Shown: in pieces, positions 8,489 through 18,196 of the stretch
Layout: each line of letters starts with the position of its first letter
Numbering within the stretch: position 1 is the stretch's first letter
NCBI GenBank assembly: GCA_020847675.1
Contig: JADLBN010000169.1
Span: 1-40,264 of the forward strand
Length of the DNA: 40,264 nucleotides
Reading direction: 5' to 3'
DNA from: Burkholderiales bacterium
GTDB taxonomy: Bacteria; Pseudomonadota; Gammaproteobacteria; Burkholderiales; Casimicrobiaceae
Position numbers and translations under genes: made by a program
Notes under the pieces: model-generated
The model's database searches: none
The model's input: only the letters and a program-made list of their open reading frames with translations
Told to the model about the DNA's origin: nothing

Positions 8489-10735
8489 TCACGCCGCGCT
8501 CCCGAACTGCGCGGCGCCGCCGCGAACCTCTCCCGCCGTCCGGCGGCCGAGCCTGCGCTCGCCAACCAGCTTCTGGATCAGCGCGATCACGACGATCATG
8601 AGCACGATCAGCACCGAACTGTAGGCGATCGCGACGCCGTAGTCGCCGTTGACGACGCGGTTGATGATGTAGGTCGTCGCCCACTCGTAGTCGGCCGAGA
8701 CGAGGAAGATCACCGCCGAGACCGTCGTCATGGCGCGCACGAACGAATAGACCAGCGCGGCCACGACGGCAGGGCGGAGGAGCGGGAGCAGCACGGATCG
8801 CAAGGTGGTGAATCCGCGCGCGCCGAGTGTCGTCGAAGCCTCGTCCAGGCTCGCATCGACCTGAGCCATGGCGGCCATCCCCGCGCGCACGCCGACCGGC
8901 ATGTTGCGGAACACGTTGCAGGCGACGAGGATGACCGCGGTGCCGGTGATTTCGATCGGCGGCACGTTGAACGCGAGGATGTACGACACGCCGATCACCG
9001 TGCCGGGGACCGCGAACGAGAGCATGGTACCGAACTCGAACGCCGAGCGGCCGACGAACCGCTGCCGCGTGATGAGCCAAGCGGCCAGGATGCCCAGGGC
9101 GGCGGTGAGCGGGGCGGCGATCGCGGAAAGGCGCACCGTGGTCCAGAACGAATTCCATGCCGCGCCCGCCCAGATGAGCCCGGACGGACCCCATTCGAGG
9201 CCGAACGCCTTCACGTAGTGGCGCAGCGTCGGCGTGAAGTTGCGCCCCCAGGTCTCGACGAACCCGCCGGCGAGCGCCATCGCGTAGATCACGACGGTGA
9301 GCGCGACCCAGGGCATCACGACCGCATAGCACACGCGGCGCAGGGCGTCCGGCAGCGGCGCCGGCAGTCCGGAGTCGCCCTTGCCGGACATCGAGGTGTA
9401 GGCGCGGCGGCCGAGTGCCGCGCGCTGGACGAAGAACGCGGCGAGCGCGAAGCCGAGCAGCAGGATGCCCAACGTCGCGGCGCGCCCCTGGTCGAGTTGG
9501 GCGCCCACCACCGAGAAGAAGATTTCGGTCGACAGCACGCCGAAGTTGCCGCCGAGCACGATCGGATTGCCGAAGTCGGCGATCGATTCGATGAAGCTGA
9601 TCAGGAAGGCGTTGGCGAGGCCCGGGCGCATGAGCGGCAGCGAGACCGTCGTGAAGGTCGTCCAGCGGTTCGCCCGCAGCGTCTGCGCCGCCTCTTCCAT
9701 CGACGGCGCGACCCCCTCGACGACACCGATCAGGACCAGGAACGCGATCGGGGTGAACGCGAACACCTGCGCGAGCAGCACGCCGGGATACCCGTAGATC
9801 CAGCGCGTGGGCGTGATGCCGAAGGCCGCCTCGAGCAGGTGGTTCACGACCCCCGAGCGTCCGAACAGCAGGATGAGGCCGAGACCGATCACGAACGGCG
9901 GCGTGATGATCGGCAGCACCGACATGACGCGCAGCAGGCGCTTGAACCGGAACGTGGTGCGGGTCGCGATCAACGCGAACGCGAGCCCCAGGGCGGTGCA
10001 GGCGACCGCGCAGGAGAGCGCGAGGATGAGCGTGTTCCACGCGACGCCGCAGCGCGTGCCCCCGCCCAGGCACCCGAGACCCCAGATCTTCGACGTGAAC
10101 ATCCGTCCGGCGAAGGCGGACGGCGAGAACGTGCTGCCAGCATCCTCGAACGCCGAGGCGAGGATCGTCGTTACCGGGTAGAACGTGAACAGGCCGACCA
10201 GCGCCGTCACGGCCACGACGCTGCACGCGACGAACGCATCGCCGCGGAACGCTCCGCGGGCGGCGAGGCCCAGCGCGAAGATCATCGCGAACGCGGCCAG
10301 GACCAGCGCGGCGCCCGCGCCCATGCCGTACTGGCCGCCGGCGAGCGGACCGAAGAGGGCGCCCAGCCAATCGGCTGTCCAGCCGCGGGGACCGATCGCG
10401 AAACCCTGCGCGAGGGTACCGGCGAAACCCGCCGCTCCCGTGGCCGCAAGGGCGTTGGCGCGTTGTCGCCGGTCGCGCAGCCCGCCTGCGGCAAGCGCGC
10501 AAGCGAGCAGGAGTCCGCCGACGAGCCAAAGCCAGGGCCGTTGCCACGCCCACGCCTGCCACCACGCGGGCGCGTTCTCCTTCGACAGCCAGAGGGTCAG
10601 CCATCCGGTCGACAGGATCGAATCCGGCAGCGCGTACCACGGCGCCAGCAGGAAGCCGGCGGCGCCGACCGCCAGCCAGACGCGCAGCGCGCGATCCCGA
10701 ACGCCACCGACGGTGTCAGACACGGTGTCAGACAC
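8489..10735 (-). CDS. ABC transporter permease, two fused BPD domains, FbpB-type
   Basis: 748-residue inner-membrane permease with two binding-protein-dependent transport domains in one chain. The EAA loops that dock the ATPase are near residues 348-372 (EEAAQTLRANRWTTFTTVSL) and 632-656 (EASTTLGARGFTTLRSVLL). Residues 18-185 hold about four extra hydrophobic segments before the first transport domain, making it longer than classical FbpB (about 500-550). The apparent start is GTG at 10735, inside a 13-bp palindrome repeat, so the first residues (MSDTVSDTV) are repeat-encoded; a second in-frame GTG lies at 10723. No Shine-Dalgarno is evident. Substrate is unknown: ferric iron, 2-aminoethylphosphonate or another small anion. 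Confidence 0.9.
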   Translation of the reverse strand: MSDTVSDTVGGVRDRALRVWLAVGAAGFLLAPWYALPDSILSTGWLTLWLSKENAPAWWQAWAWQRPWLWLVGGLLLACALAAGGLRDRRQRANALAATGAAGFAGTLAQGFAIGPRGWTADWLGALFGPLAGGQYGMGAGAALVLAAFAMIFALGLAARGAFRGDAFVACSVVAVTALVGLFTFYPVTTILASAFEDAGSTFSPSAFAGRMFTSKIWGLGCLGGGTRCGVAWNTLILALSCAVACTALGLAFALIATRTTFRFKRLLRVMSVLPIITPPFVIGLGLILLFGRSGVVNHLLEAAFGITPTRWIYGYPGVLLAQVFAFTPIAFLVLIGVVEGVAPSMEEAAQTLRANRWTTFTTVSLPLMRPGLANAFLISFIESIADFGNPIVLGGNFGVLSTEIFFSVVGAQLDQGRAATLGILLLGFALAAFFVQRAALGRRAYTSMSGKGDSGLPAPLPDALRRVCYAVVMPWVALTVVIYAMALAGGFVETWGRNFTPTLRHYVKAFGLEWGPSGLIWAGAAWNSFWTTVRLSAIAAPLTAALGILAAWLITRQRFVGRSAFEFGTMLSFAVPGTVIGVSYILAFNVPPIEITGTAVILVACNVFRNMPVGVRAGMAAMAQVDASLDEASTTLGARGFTTLRSVLLPLLRPAVVAALVYSFVRAMTTVSAVIFLVSADYEWATTYIINRVVNGDYGVAIAYSSVLIVLMIVVIALIQKLVGERRLGRRTAGEVRGGAAQFGSAA

Positions 10736-10768
10736 CGCCGCTCGGTGTCAGACACCGTGTCTGACACC
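10712..10768. repeat. Cluster of four palindromic 12/13-mers (GGTGTCWGACACC)
   Basis: Copies lie at 10712-10723, 10724-10736, 10744-10756 (A-centred) and 10757-10768 (T-centred, i.e. the reverse orientation). The first pair and the second pair are head-to-tail and separated by a 7-nt GC-rich spacer. The unit is a perfect palindrome except for the central A/T. The cluster lies in the gap between a binding-protein gene and the permease gene of the same operon and covers the permease start codon. RNA from it could fold into strong hairpins. A second cluster of the same unit is at 19165-19201. Confidence 0.85.
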
Positions 10769-10801
10769 GGGTCGTCGTACGTTCGCCCACCACCCGCAGT
10801 C

Positions 10802-11821
10802 CTACCGGGGCAGCGAATTGATCTCCTGCTCCCAGCGCGCGAGCAGGCGACGGCGCTCGGTCGAGGAGCCGAACTTCGCGAAATCGTAGTCGATCACCTT
10901 GATGTCGGTGAGCTTCGGCACCTGCGGCGGCAGCGCTACGCCGCGGTTGGTCGGGATCGCGAATTCCTTCACGTCGAGGCCGATCTGCTGGCCCGCCGCC
11001 GAGAGCGCGAAGTCGACGAACCTGCGCGCCGCCTCCGGATTGCGGGTGCCCTTGATGATCGCGGTCGAGCCGATCTCGTAGCCGACGCCCTCGCAGGGCA
11101 GCACCGGCAGCACCGGGAACCCGCGCACGATCTCGTTGATCACGCCGTGCAGGACCGTGCTGCCGATCGCGGTCTCGCCGCGCGTCACCGCGGTCATCGG
11201 GCCGATGCCCGAGCGCGCGTACTGGTTGACGTTCGGATGCACGCCGCGCATCCAGTCGAACGCCTGTTCCTCGCCCATCACCTGGACCAGCGTCGCGAGC
11301 ATCAGGTACGCGGTGCCGGAGGAACTCGGGTTGCCGAACATGATCTCGCCCTTGAGGCGCGGGTCGAGCAGGTCCTTCCAGCAGGCAGGCACCGGCAGCT
11401 TGCGCCTGGCGACGATCTCGGTGTTGTAGCCGAGCGCGATGATGCCGCCGTAGACGCCCGACACGCGGCCCTTCGACACCTCGGTGATGCGCTGCGCCCA
11501 CGGGTAGAGCTGCGCGACGTTGGGCGAGCGGTATTCGTCGAGGAGGCCTTCCTCCGCCGCCTGCAGGTAGCTGTCGCCCGGCCCGGCCCACCAGACGTCG
11601 CCTTTCGGGTTGTCCTTCTCGGCCTTGACCTGCGCGAGCATCTCGCCGGTCGCTTTCTGGATGACCGCGACCTTCGTTCCGGTCGCCTTCTCGAATCCGA
11701 CCGCCATGCCCTGGCACCACGCGGTGTTGGGCGAACTGCAGTAGAGGTTGAGACTCCCCTGCGCAAGCGCCACCGGAGACAGGACCGCGGCGAGCGCGGC
11801 CAACGCGAGACGACGGATCAT
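10802..11821 (-). CDS. ABC transporter extracellular solute-binding protein (copy 2, proximal to the permease)
   Basis: 339-residue periplasmic binding protein of the FbpA/AfuA (family 1) class. The signal peptide is MIRRLALAALAAVLSPVALA with a likely cut before QG. The mature start LNLYCSSPNTAWC has two closely spaced Cys; further Cys occur in PACWKDLLDP and LPCEGVGYEIGS. The core shows YPWAQRITEVSKGRVSGVYG and the hinge-like IALGYNTEIV. I chose ATG at 11821, preceded by GGAG with a 5-6 nt spacer, over an in-frame GTG at 11833. It is clearly paralogous to the neighbour at 11864-12874, from which it is separated by 42 nt. The ligand is not identifiable; the tandem Tyr pair typical of FbpA iron binding is not obvious. 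Confidence 0.9.
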   Translation of the reverse strand: MIRRLALAALAAVLSPVALAQGSLNLYCSSPNTAWCQGMAVGFEKATGTKVAVIQKATGEMLAQVKAEKDNPKGDVWWAGPGDSYLQAAEEGLLDEYRSPNVAQLYPWAQRITEVSKGRVSGVYGGIIALGYNTEIVARRKLPVPACWKDLLDPRLKGEIMFGNPSSSGTAYLMLATLVQVMGEEQAFDWMRGVHPNVNQYARSGIGPMTAVTRGETAIGSTVLHGVINEIVRGFPVLPVLPCEGVGYEIGSTAIIKGTRNPEAARRFVDFALSAAGQQIGLDVKEFAIPTNRGVALPPQVPKLTDIKVIDYDFAKFGSSTERRRLLARWEQEINSLPR

Positions 11822-11863
11822 CGAGGGCTCCACGACGACGTGGGGTGGCAGGCGGTCGCGCCG

Positions 11864-12874
11864 CTATCGGGCGATCGATCCGACCTCGCGGTCCCAGCGC
11901 TCGAGCAGGCGCTTGCGCTCCGCCGAGGTTCCGTACTTCGCGAAGTCGTAGTCGATGAGCTTCACGTCGGCGGTCTTCGGCGAGAGCGGCGACACGGGCG
12001 TGGCGATGTTCGAGGGAAGTTGGAACTGCTTCGCCTGCGCGGCGAGCGCCTGCGCCTTCGGCGTCAGTGCCCAGTCGTAGAACTTCTTCGCATTGTCGAG
12101 GTTGCGCGCGCCCTTGACGATCGACATCGAGCCGATCTCGTAGCCGGTGCCTTCGCAGGGGGCGACCGGCCTGACCGGGAAGCCCGCCTGCGCCTCGGTC
12201 ACGACGTCGTGGATGAACGAGATCGAAGCGCCGGTTTCGCCACGCGCGACCGCCTTCACCGGCGCCACGCCGGAGCGCGGGTACTGGTTGATGTTCATGT
12301 GCAGCGCCTTGAGGAACTCGAACGCCTTCTCCTCGCCCATGAGCTGCACCAGCGTCGCGATCGCGGTGTACGCAGTGCCCGAGGCGTTCGGGTTCGCCAT
12401 CTGCACCTCGCCCTTGAACTCGGGTTTCACCAGGTCGCGCCAGCACGCGGGCGTGGGGATCTTCTTCTTCGCGAGGATCTCGGTGTTGTAGCCGATGCCG
12501 AGGATGCCGAGGTAGATCCCGACCGTGCGGTACTTCGACGCCTCGGCCTGCTTGCGCGCCCAAGGCTGCAGTTCCGAAAGCTTCGGCGAGCGGTACTCGT
12601 CGGTCAGACCCTGCTCGGCGGCCTGCAGATGCGGGTCGCCGGTGCCTCCGAACCACAGGTCGAGCTTCGGGTTCGCCTTCTCGGCGGCGAGCTGCGCGAA
12701 CGCTTCGCCCGAACCCTTGAGCGTCATCGACACCTTGATGCCGGTGTCCTTCTCGAACTCGGTCGCGGCGAGCGAACACCACTCGGCCTGGACCGGGCAG
12801 ATCACGTTGAGTTGCGCGAAGGCGGGCGCGGCGGCGAACGCGGCGGCGATGACGAGGAGGCGCAGGGGGCGCAT
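11864..12874 (-). CDS. ABC transporter extracellular solute-binding protein (copy 1, first gene of operon)
   Basis: 336-residue periplasmic binding protein with signal peptide MRPLRLLVIAAAFAAAPAFA. It aligns along its length with the next gene: LNVICPVQAEWC, GIYLGILGIGYNTEIL, PACWRDLVKPEFKGE, APCEGTGYEIGSMSIVKGARN and VKLIDYDFAKYGTSAERKRLL all have direct counterparts. The four Cys in these segments are conserved in both copies and could form disulfides in the periplasm. ATG at 12874 is preceded by GGAG with a 7-nt gap. As the promoter-proximal gene it is expected to be the most abundant product. Ligand unknown; two copies serving one permease suggest two ligands or two affinities. Confidence 0.9.
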   Translation of the reverse strand: MRPLRLLVIAAAFAAAPAFAQLNVICPVQAEWCSLAATEFEKDTGIKVSMTLKGSGEAFAQLAAEKANPKLDLWFGGTGDPHLQAAEQGLTDEYRSPKLSELQPWARKQAEASKYRTVGIYLGILGIGYNTEILAKKKIPTPACWRDLVKPEFKGEVQMANPNASGTAYTAIATLVQLMGEEKAFEFLKALHMNINQYPRSGVAPVKAVARGETGASISFIHDVVTEAQAGFPVRPVAPCEGTGYEIGSMSIVKGARNLDNAKKFYDWALTPKAQALAAQAKQFQLPSNIATPVSPLSPKTADVKLIDYDFAKYGTSAERKRLLERWDREVGSIAR

Positions 12875-12948
12875 CGGGGACTCCGGGGGGCAAAACCGCC
12901 ATCTTCGGGCAGGACCCGCTCCCGCGCAACTCGCAGCGCCGCGCGGGC

Positions 12949-12954
12949 TATGAT
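12949..12954 (+). promoter_or_regulatory. Putative -10 box placing the transcription start at the ROK ATG
   Basis: TATGAT ends 6 nt before the ATG at 12961, so transcription would start on or next to the A of the ATG and the mRNA would be leaderless. No Shine-Dalgarno is present upstream of that ATG. Confidence 0.4.
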
Positions 12955-12960
12955 CGGCGG

Positions 12961-13923
12961 ATGACAGGGAACGGGGACAGGGCCGGGCGAGGCGCGCGGG
13001 CCGACGGACACCGGATCGGCATCGACCTCGGGGGCACCAAGATCGAGGCGCTGGTGCTCGATCCGGCCGGCCGCGAACGGTTCCGCCGCCGCGTTCCGAC
13101 GCCCTCCGGCGATTACGGGGCGACCCTCGATGCGATCGCCGCGCTCGTCTTCGAAGCGGAAGCCGCGCTCGGCGAAACCGCGAGCGTCGGTGTCGGGACG
13201 CCCGGTTCGATCTCGCGAGCGAGCGGGCTCTTGCGCGGCGCGAATTCGGTCTGCCTGAACGGCCGCCCGATTCGCGAGGACCTCTCGGCTCGGCTCTCGC
13301 GCGAGATCCGGATCACCAACGACGCGAACTGCTTCGCGCTGTCGGAGGCGACCGACGGCGCGGGTGAAGGTGCGGAAGTGGTGTTCGGCGTCATCCTCGG
13401 CACCGGCGTCGGCGCGGGCATCGTCGTGCGCGGTCAGGTGCTCGACGGCCCAAACGGCATCGCCGGCGAGTGGGGCCACAATCCGCTCCCCTGGCCGCGC
13501 GACGACGAGCGCCCGGGCGCAGCGTGCTTCTGCGGGCGGACGGGTTGCATCGAGACCTTCCTGTCCGGCCCCGGGCTCGCGCGTGACCACCGCCAGGCGA
13601 CCGGCGCCGATGCGACGCCGGAGGCGATCCTGGCGGGGGCTTCGGCGGGGGATGCACTTTGCGAAGCGACGCTCCGGCGCTACGAGGACCGCCTCGCCCG
13701 CGCGCTCGCGCACGTCGTCAACCTGCTCGACCCCGACGCGATCGTGCTGGGCGGTGGATTGTCGAACCTCGACCGCCTCTACGAGAGCGTGCCACGCCTG
13801 TGGGGACGCTGGGTGTTCTCCGATCGGGTGGACACGCGACTCGTCCGGCACCGGCACGGCGACTCGAGCGGCGTGCGCGGCGCGGCGTGGCTGTGGCCGG
13901 CGAAAGGTGGGTCGCCGGACTAG
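12961..13923 (+). CDS. ROK-family sugar kinase (fructokinase/N-acetylglucosamine kinase-like)
   Basis: 320-residue ATP-dependent sugar kinase. The ATP-phosphate motif GIDLGGTKIEALVLD is near residues 20-34, and the ROK sugar-binding block is ITNDANCFALSEA. VILGTGVGAGIVV is the second phosphate loop. GEWGHNPLPW plus CFCGRTGCIETFLSGP form the ROK zinc and substrate site (GH...CxCGxxGCxE). IVLGGGLSNLDRLY is the adenosine motif. The length and the zinc motif fit the Mak/NagK group; fructose, mannose, glucose or GlcNAc are plausible substrates. It is divergent from the ABC operon. The first 17 residues are Arg/Gly-rich and precede the conserved fold, but no better in-frame start is seen. Confidence 0.9.
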   Translation: MTGNGDRAGRGARADGHRIGIDLGGTKIEALVLDPAGRERFRRRVPTPSGDYGATLDAIAALVFEAEAALGETASVGVGTPGSISRASGLLRGANSVCLNGRPIREDLSARLSREIRITNDANCFALSEATDGAGEGAEVVFGVILGTGVGAGIVVRGQVLDGPNGIAGEWGHNPLPWPRDDERPGAACFCGRTGCIETFLSGPGLARDHRQATGADATPEAILAGASAGDALCEATLRRYEDRLARALAHVVNLLDPDAIVLGGGLSNLDRLYESVPRLWGRWVFSDRVDTRLVRHRHGDSSGVRGAAWLWPAKGGSPD

Positions 13924-13978
13924 CGCCTGTCGGTTCCGCCGGGCCGAGAACCAGCGCCCGGACCTGTTTCCCGCCCGC

Positions 13979-15667
13979 TCACATCCCCGGATAGTTCGGC
14001 CCTCCGCCGCCCTCGGGAACGACCCAGTGGATGTTCTGCCGCGGATCCTTGATGTCGCAGGTCTTGCAGTGTACGCAGTTCTGCGCGTTGATCTGCAGCC
14101 GCATGCGCCCGCGCACCATCGTGGCCTCGGGATCGGTCGCCGGCGGCGCGTCGTTCACGAACTCGTAGACGCCCGCGGGGCAGTAGCGCTGTTCCGGGCC
14201 GTCGTAGAGCGCGAGATTCACCGACACCGGGATCGAGGCGTCGCGCAGCCGGAGGTGCGACGGCTGGTCCTCCTCGTGGTTGGTGTTCGACAGGAACACG
14301 CTCGAGAGCTTGTCGAAGGTGAGCGTGCCGTCCGGCTTCGGGTACTCGATGCGCGGCATCTGTGCCGCGGGCCTGAGCGACTCGCAGTCGGGCTTGCCGT
14401 GGCGCAGCGTCCACGGCAGGAGCTTGCCCAGCCCGAGGTCGTTCATCCACATGTGGAAGCCGCCGTGCAGCGAGCCGAGCCACATCCCCCAGCGCAGCCC
14501 CGGCTTGACGTTGCGCACTTTCCACAGGTCGTCGTGGATCCACGACGTGCGCCATCCCGCGTCGTAGGCCGCGAGTTCGTCGTGCGCGCGCGATTCGCCC
14601 AGCGCCGCGAACGCGGCCTCGGCCGCGAGCATCCCCGACTTCATCGCGTTGTGCGAGCCCTTGATGCGCGGGACGTTCAGGAAGCCGGCGGCGTCGCCCA
14701 CCAGCGCACCGCCCGGGAACGCGAGCTTCGGCACCGACTGCAGCCCGCCCTCGCTGATCGCGCGCGCGCCGTAGGCGAGCCGCTTGCCGCCGGCGAACGT
14801 GTCGCGGATCGCGGGGTGCGTCTTGAAGCGCTGGAATTCGTCGAACGGCGACAGGTGTGGATTCTCGTAGTTGAGGTGGACGACGAAGCCGACCGACACG
14901 AGTCCGTCGCCGAAGTGGTAGAGGAACGAGCCGCCCCCGGTGCGCGAATCGAGCGGCCAGCCCTGGCTGTGCACGACGAGGCCTTTCCGGTGCTTCGACG
15001 CATCGACCTGCCACAGTTCCTTCAAGCCGATGCCGTACTTCTGCGGGTCGACGCCGTCGCGGAGCGCGAAGCGCTTCATCAGTTCCTGCGAGAGCGACCC
15101 GCGGCAGCCTTCGGCGAACAGCGTGTATTTCGCGCGCAACTCCATGCCCTGCTGGTAGTCGGGCTTGTGCGTGCCGTCCTTCGCGATTCCCATGTCGCCG
15201 GTCGCGACGCCCGCGACGGCGCCGTGTTCGTCGAACAGGACTTCGGCCGCCGCGAAACCGGGGTAGATCTCGACGCCCAGCGTCTCGGCCTGCGTGCCGA
15301 GCCAGCGGCACAGGTTGCCCAGGCTCGCGACGAAGTTGCCGTGGTTGTCCATGAGCCGCGGCAGCGCCCAGTTCGGGATGCGCCAGGCGCGGTCCGTGGT
15401 GAGGACCAGGAAACGGTCCTCGGTGACCGGCGTGTCGAGCGGCGCGCCCTGTTTCTGCCAGTCCGGGACGAGTTCGGAGAGGGCGCGCGGATCGATCACC
15501 GCGCCCGACAGGATGTGCGCGCCGATCTCCGAGCCTTTCTCGAGGACGCAGACCGACACCTCGCGCCCGGCGGCCGACGCGAGCTGCTTCAGGCGGATCG
15601 CCGCGGCGAGGCCGGAGGGGCCGCCGCCGACGATCACCACGTCGTAGTCCATCGATTCGCGCGTCAT
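13979..15667 (-). CDS. Electron transfer flavoprotein-ubiquinone oxidoreductase
   Basis: 562-residue ETF-QO, a membrane-associated FAD and [4Fe-4S] enzyme that moves electrons from reduced ETF to ubiquinone. The N-terminal dinucleotide motif is [21 protein letters not shown], with [16 protein letters not shown] next. The C-terminal ferredoxin-like cluster domain has [20 protein letters not shown]; a further Cys is in [10 protein letters not shown]. The protein ends in YPGM as in other ETF-QO. ATG at 15667 is preceded by GAGGG about 9 nt away; an internal ATG at 15652 lacks one. It is convergent with the ROK gene (55-nt gap) and separate from etfBA, but completes that electron chain. Confidence 0.97.
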   Translation of the reverse strand: MTRESMDYDVVIVGGGPSGLAAAIRLKQLASAAGREVSVCVLEKGSEIGAHILSGAVIDPRALSELVPDWQKQGAPLDTPVTEDRFLVLTTDRAWRIPNWALPRLMDNHGNFVASLGNLCRWLGTQAETLGVEIYPGFAAAEVLFDEHGAVAGVATGDMGIAKDGTHKPDYQQGMELRAKYTLFAEGCRGSLSQELMKRFALRDGVDPQKYGIGLKELWQVDASKHRKGLVVHSQGWPLDSRTGGGSFLYHFGDGLVSVGFVVHLNYENPHLSPFDEFQRFKTHPAIRDTFAGGKRLAYGARAISEGGLQSVPKLAFPGGALVGDAAGFLNVPRIKGSHNAMKSGMLAAEAAFAALGESRAHDELAAYDAGWRTSWIHDDLWKVRNVKPGLRWGMWLGSLHGGFHMWMNDLGLGKLLPWTLRHGKPDCESLRPAAQMPRIEYPKPDGTLTFDKLSSVFLSNTNHEEDQPSHLRLRDASIPVSVNLALYDGPEQRYCPAGVYEFVNDAPPATDPEATMVRGRMRLQINAQNCVHCKTCDIKDPRQNIHWVVPEGGGGPNYPGM

Positions 15668-15735
15668 GGCGTCGGGCCCTCGCGTGGCCGCCCTCGGCGG
15701 AGTTCCGGTCGCGGGCGAGTGGGAGAAGCGGGAAT

Positions 15736-15741
15736 TATAAT
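15736..15741 (+). promoter_or_regulatory. Putative -10 box for the thioesterase-acetoacetyl-CoA synthetase operon
   Basis: Perfect TATAAT. It overlaps an in-frame ATG at 15740, which therefore cannot be the start if this promoter is real, and favours the ATG at 15773 with a leader of about 25 nt. No good -35 hexamer is visible. Confidence 0.45.
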
Positions 15742-15772
15742 GATCGCATCCCGCCCCGCATCGTATCCGATC

Positions 15773-16180
15773 ATGTCAGCGCCACGCGTTCCGGTTCACC
15801 TGTCCACCCAACCCATCCGCTGGGGCGACATGGATGCGCTCGGCCACGTGAACAACACCGTCTATTTCCGGTACATGGAGCAGGCACGCATCGAGTGGCT
15901 GGAGGCGCAGCGGCGGCGGGGCGCGGTCCCCGAAGGCACCGGGATCGTCGTCGTCAACGCGAGCTGCACGTTCCTGGTGCCGCTCGCCTACCCGGGCGAG
16001 GTCGAGGTGCGGATGTACCTCGGCGGCGCGGGGCGGACGAGCATCGAGAGCCGTTACGAACTGGACTGCGCGGGCGAGCGGGCGGCGAACGGGGCGGCGA
16101 AGATCGTGTGGGTCGACTACGCGAACGGACGGCCGGTGCCGTTGCCGGCTGCCGTTGCCGGCGAGTTCCGCGCGTCCTGA
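15773..16180 (+). CDS. 4HBT-family acyl-CoA thioesterase
   Basis: 135-residue single hot-dog thioesterase that hydrolyses acyl-CoA. The signature [29 protein letters not shown] holds the catalytic Asp position of the 4-hydroxybenzoyl-CoA thioesterase / YbgC-like group. I place the start at ATG 15773 ([17 protein letters not shown]) because the upstream in-frame ATG at 15740 lies inside a TATAAT box. The gene is 11 nt before the acetoacetyl-CoA synthetase and almost certainly co-transcribed with it. Substrate range is unknown; context suggests acyl- or ketoacyl-CoA. Confidence 0.88.
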   Translation: MSAPRVPVHLSTQPIRWGDMDALGHVNNTVYFRYMEQARIEWLEAQRRRGAVPEGTGIVVVNASCTFLVPLAYPGEVEVRMYLGGAGRTSIESRYELDCAGERAANGAAKIVWVDYANGRPVPLPAAVAGEFRAS

Positions 16181-16191
16181 AGGAGACCCCG

Positions 16192-18186
<1,995 letters not shown>

Positions 18187-18196
18187 GCGGCTCCGC

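Noticed and set aside
10712..10768. Possible CRISPR array
   Set aside because: Units are 12-13 bp, touch each other and have no unique spacers of 25-45 bp; no cas genes are present.
7408..12874. Naming the ABC system as a ferric iron importer
   Set aside because: The ATPase and permease fit the Fbp class, but the binding proteins lack an obvious FbpA Tyr-Tyr site and no Fur-like box is evident; substrate left open.
8450..12964. A 1504-codon open frame on the plus strand across the ABC operon
   Set aside because: It is antisense to four well-supported genes; its translation is Arg/His/Asp-rich low-complexity sequence typical of the shadow frame in GC-rich DNA.
13364..15735. Long plus-strand frame leading into the thioesterase, which would make a 938-residue fusion
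   Set aside because: The upstream part is antisense to ETF-QO and overlaps the ROK gene; only the last 135 codons are real thioesterase sequence.
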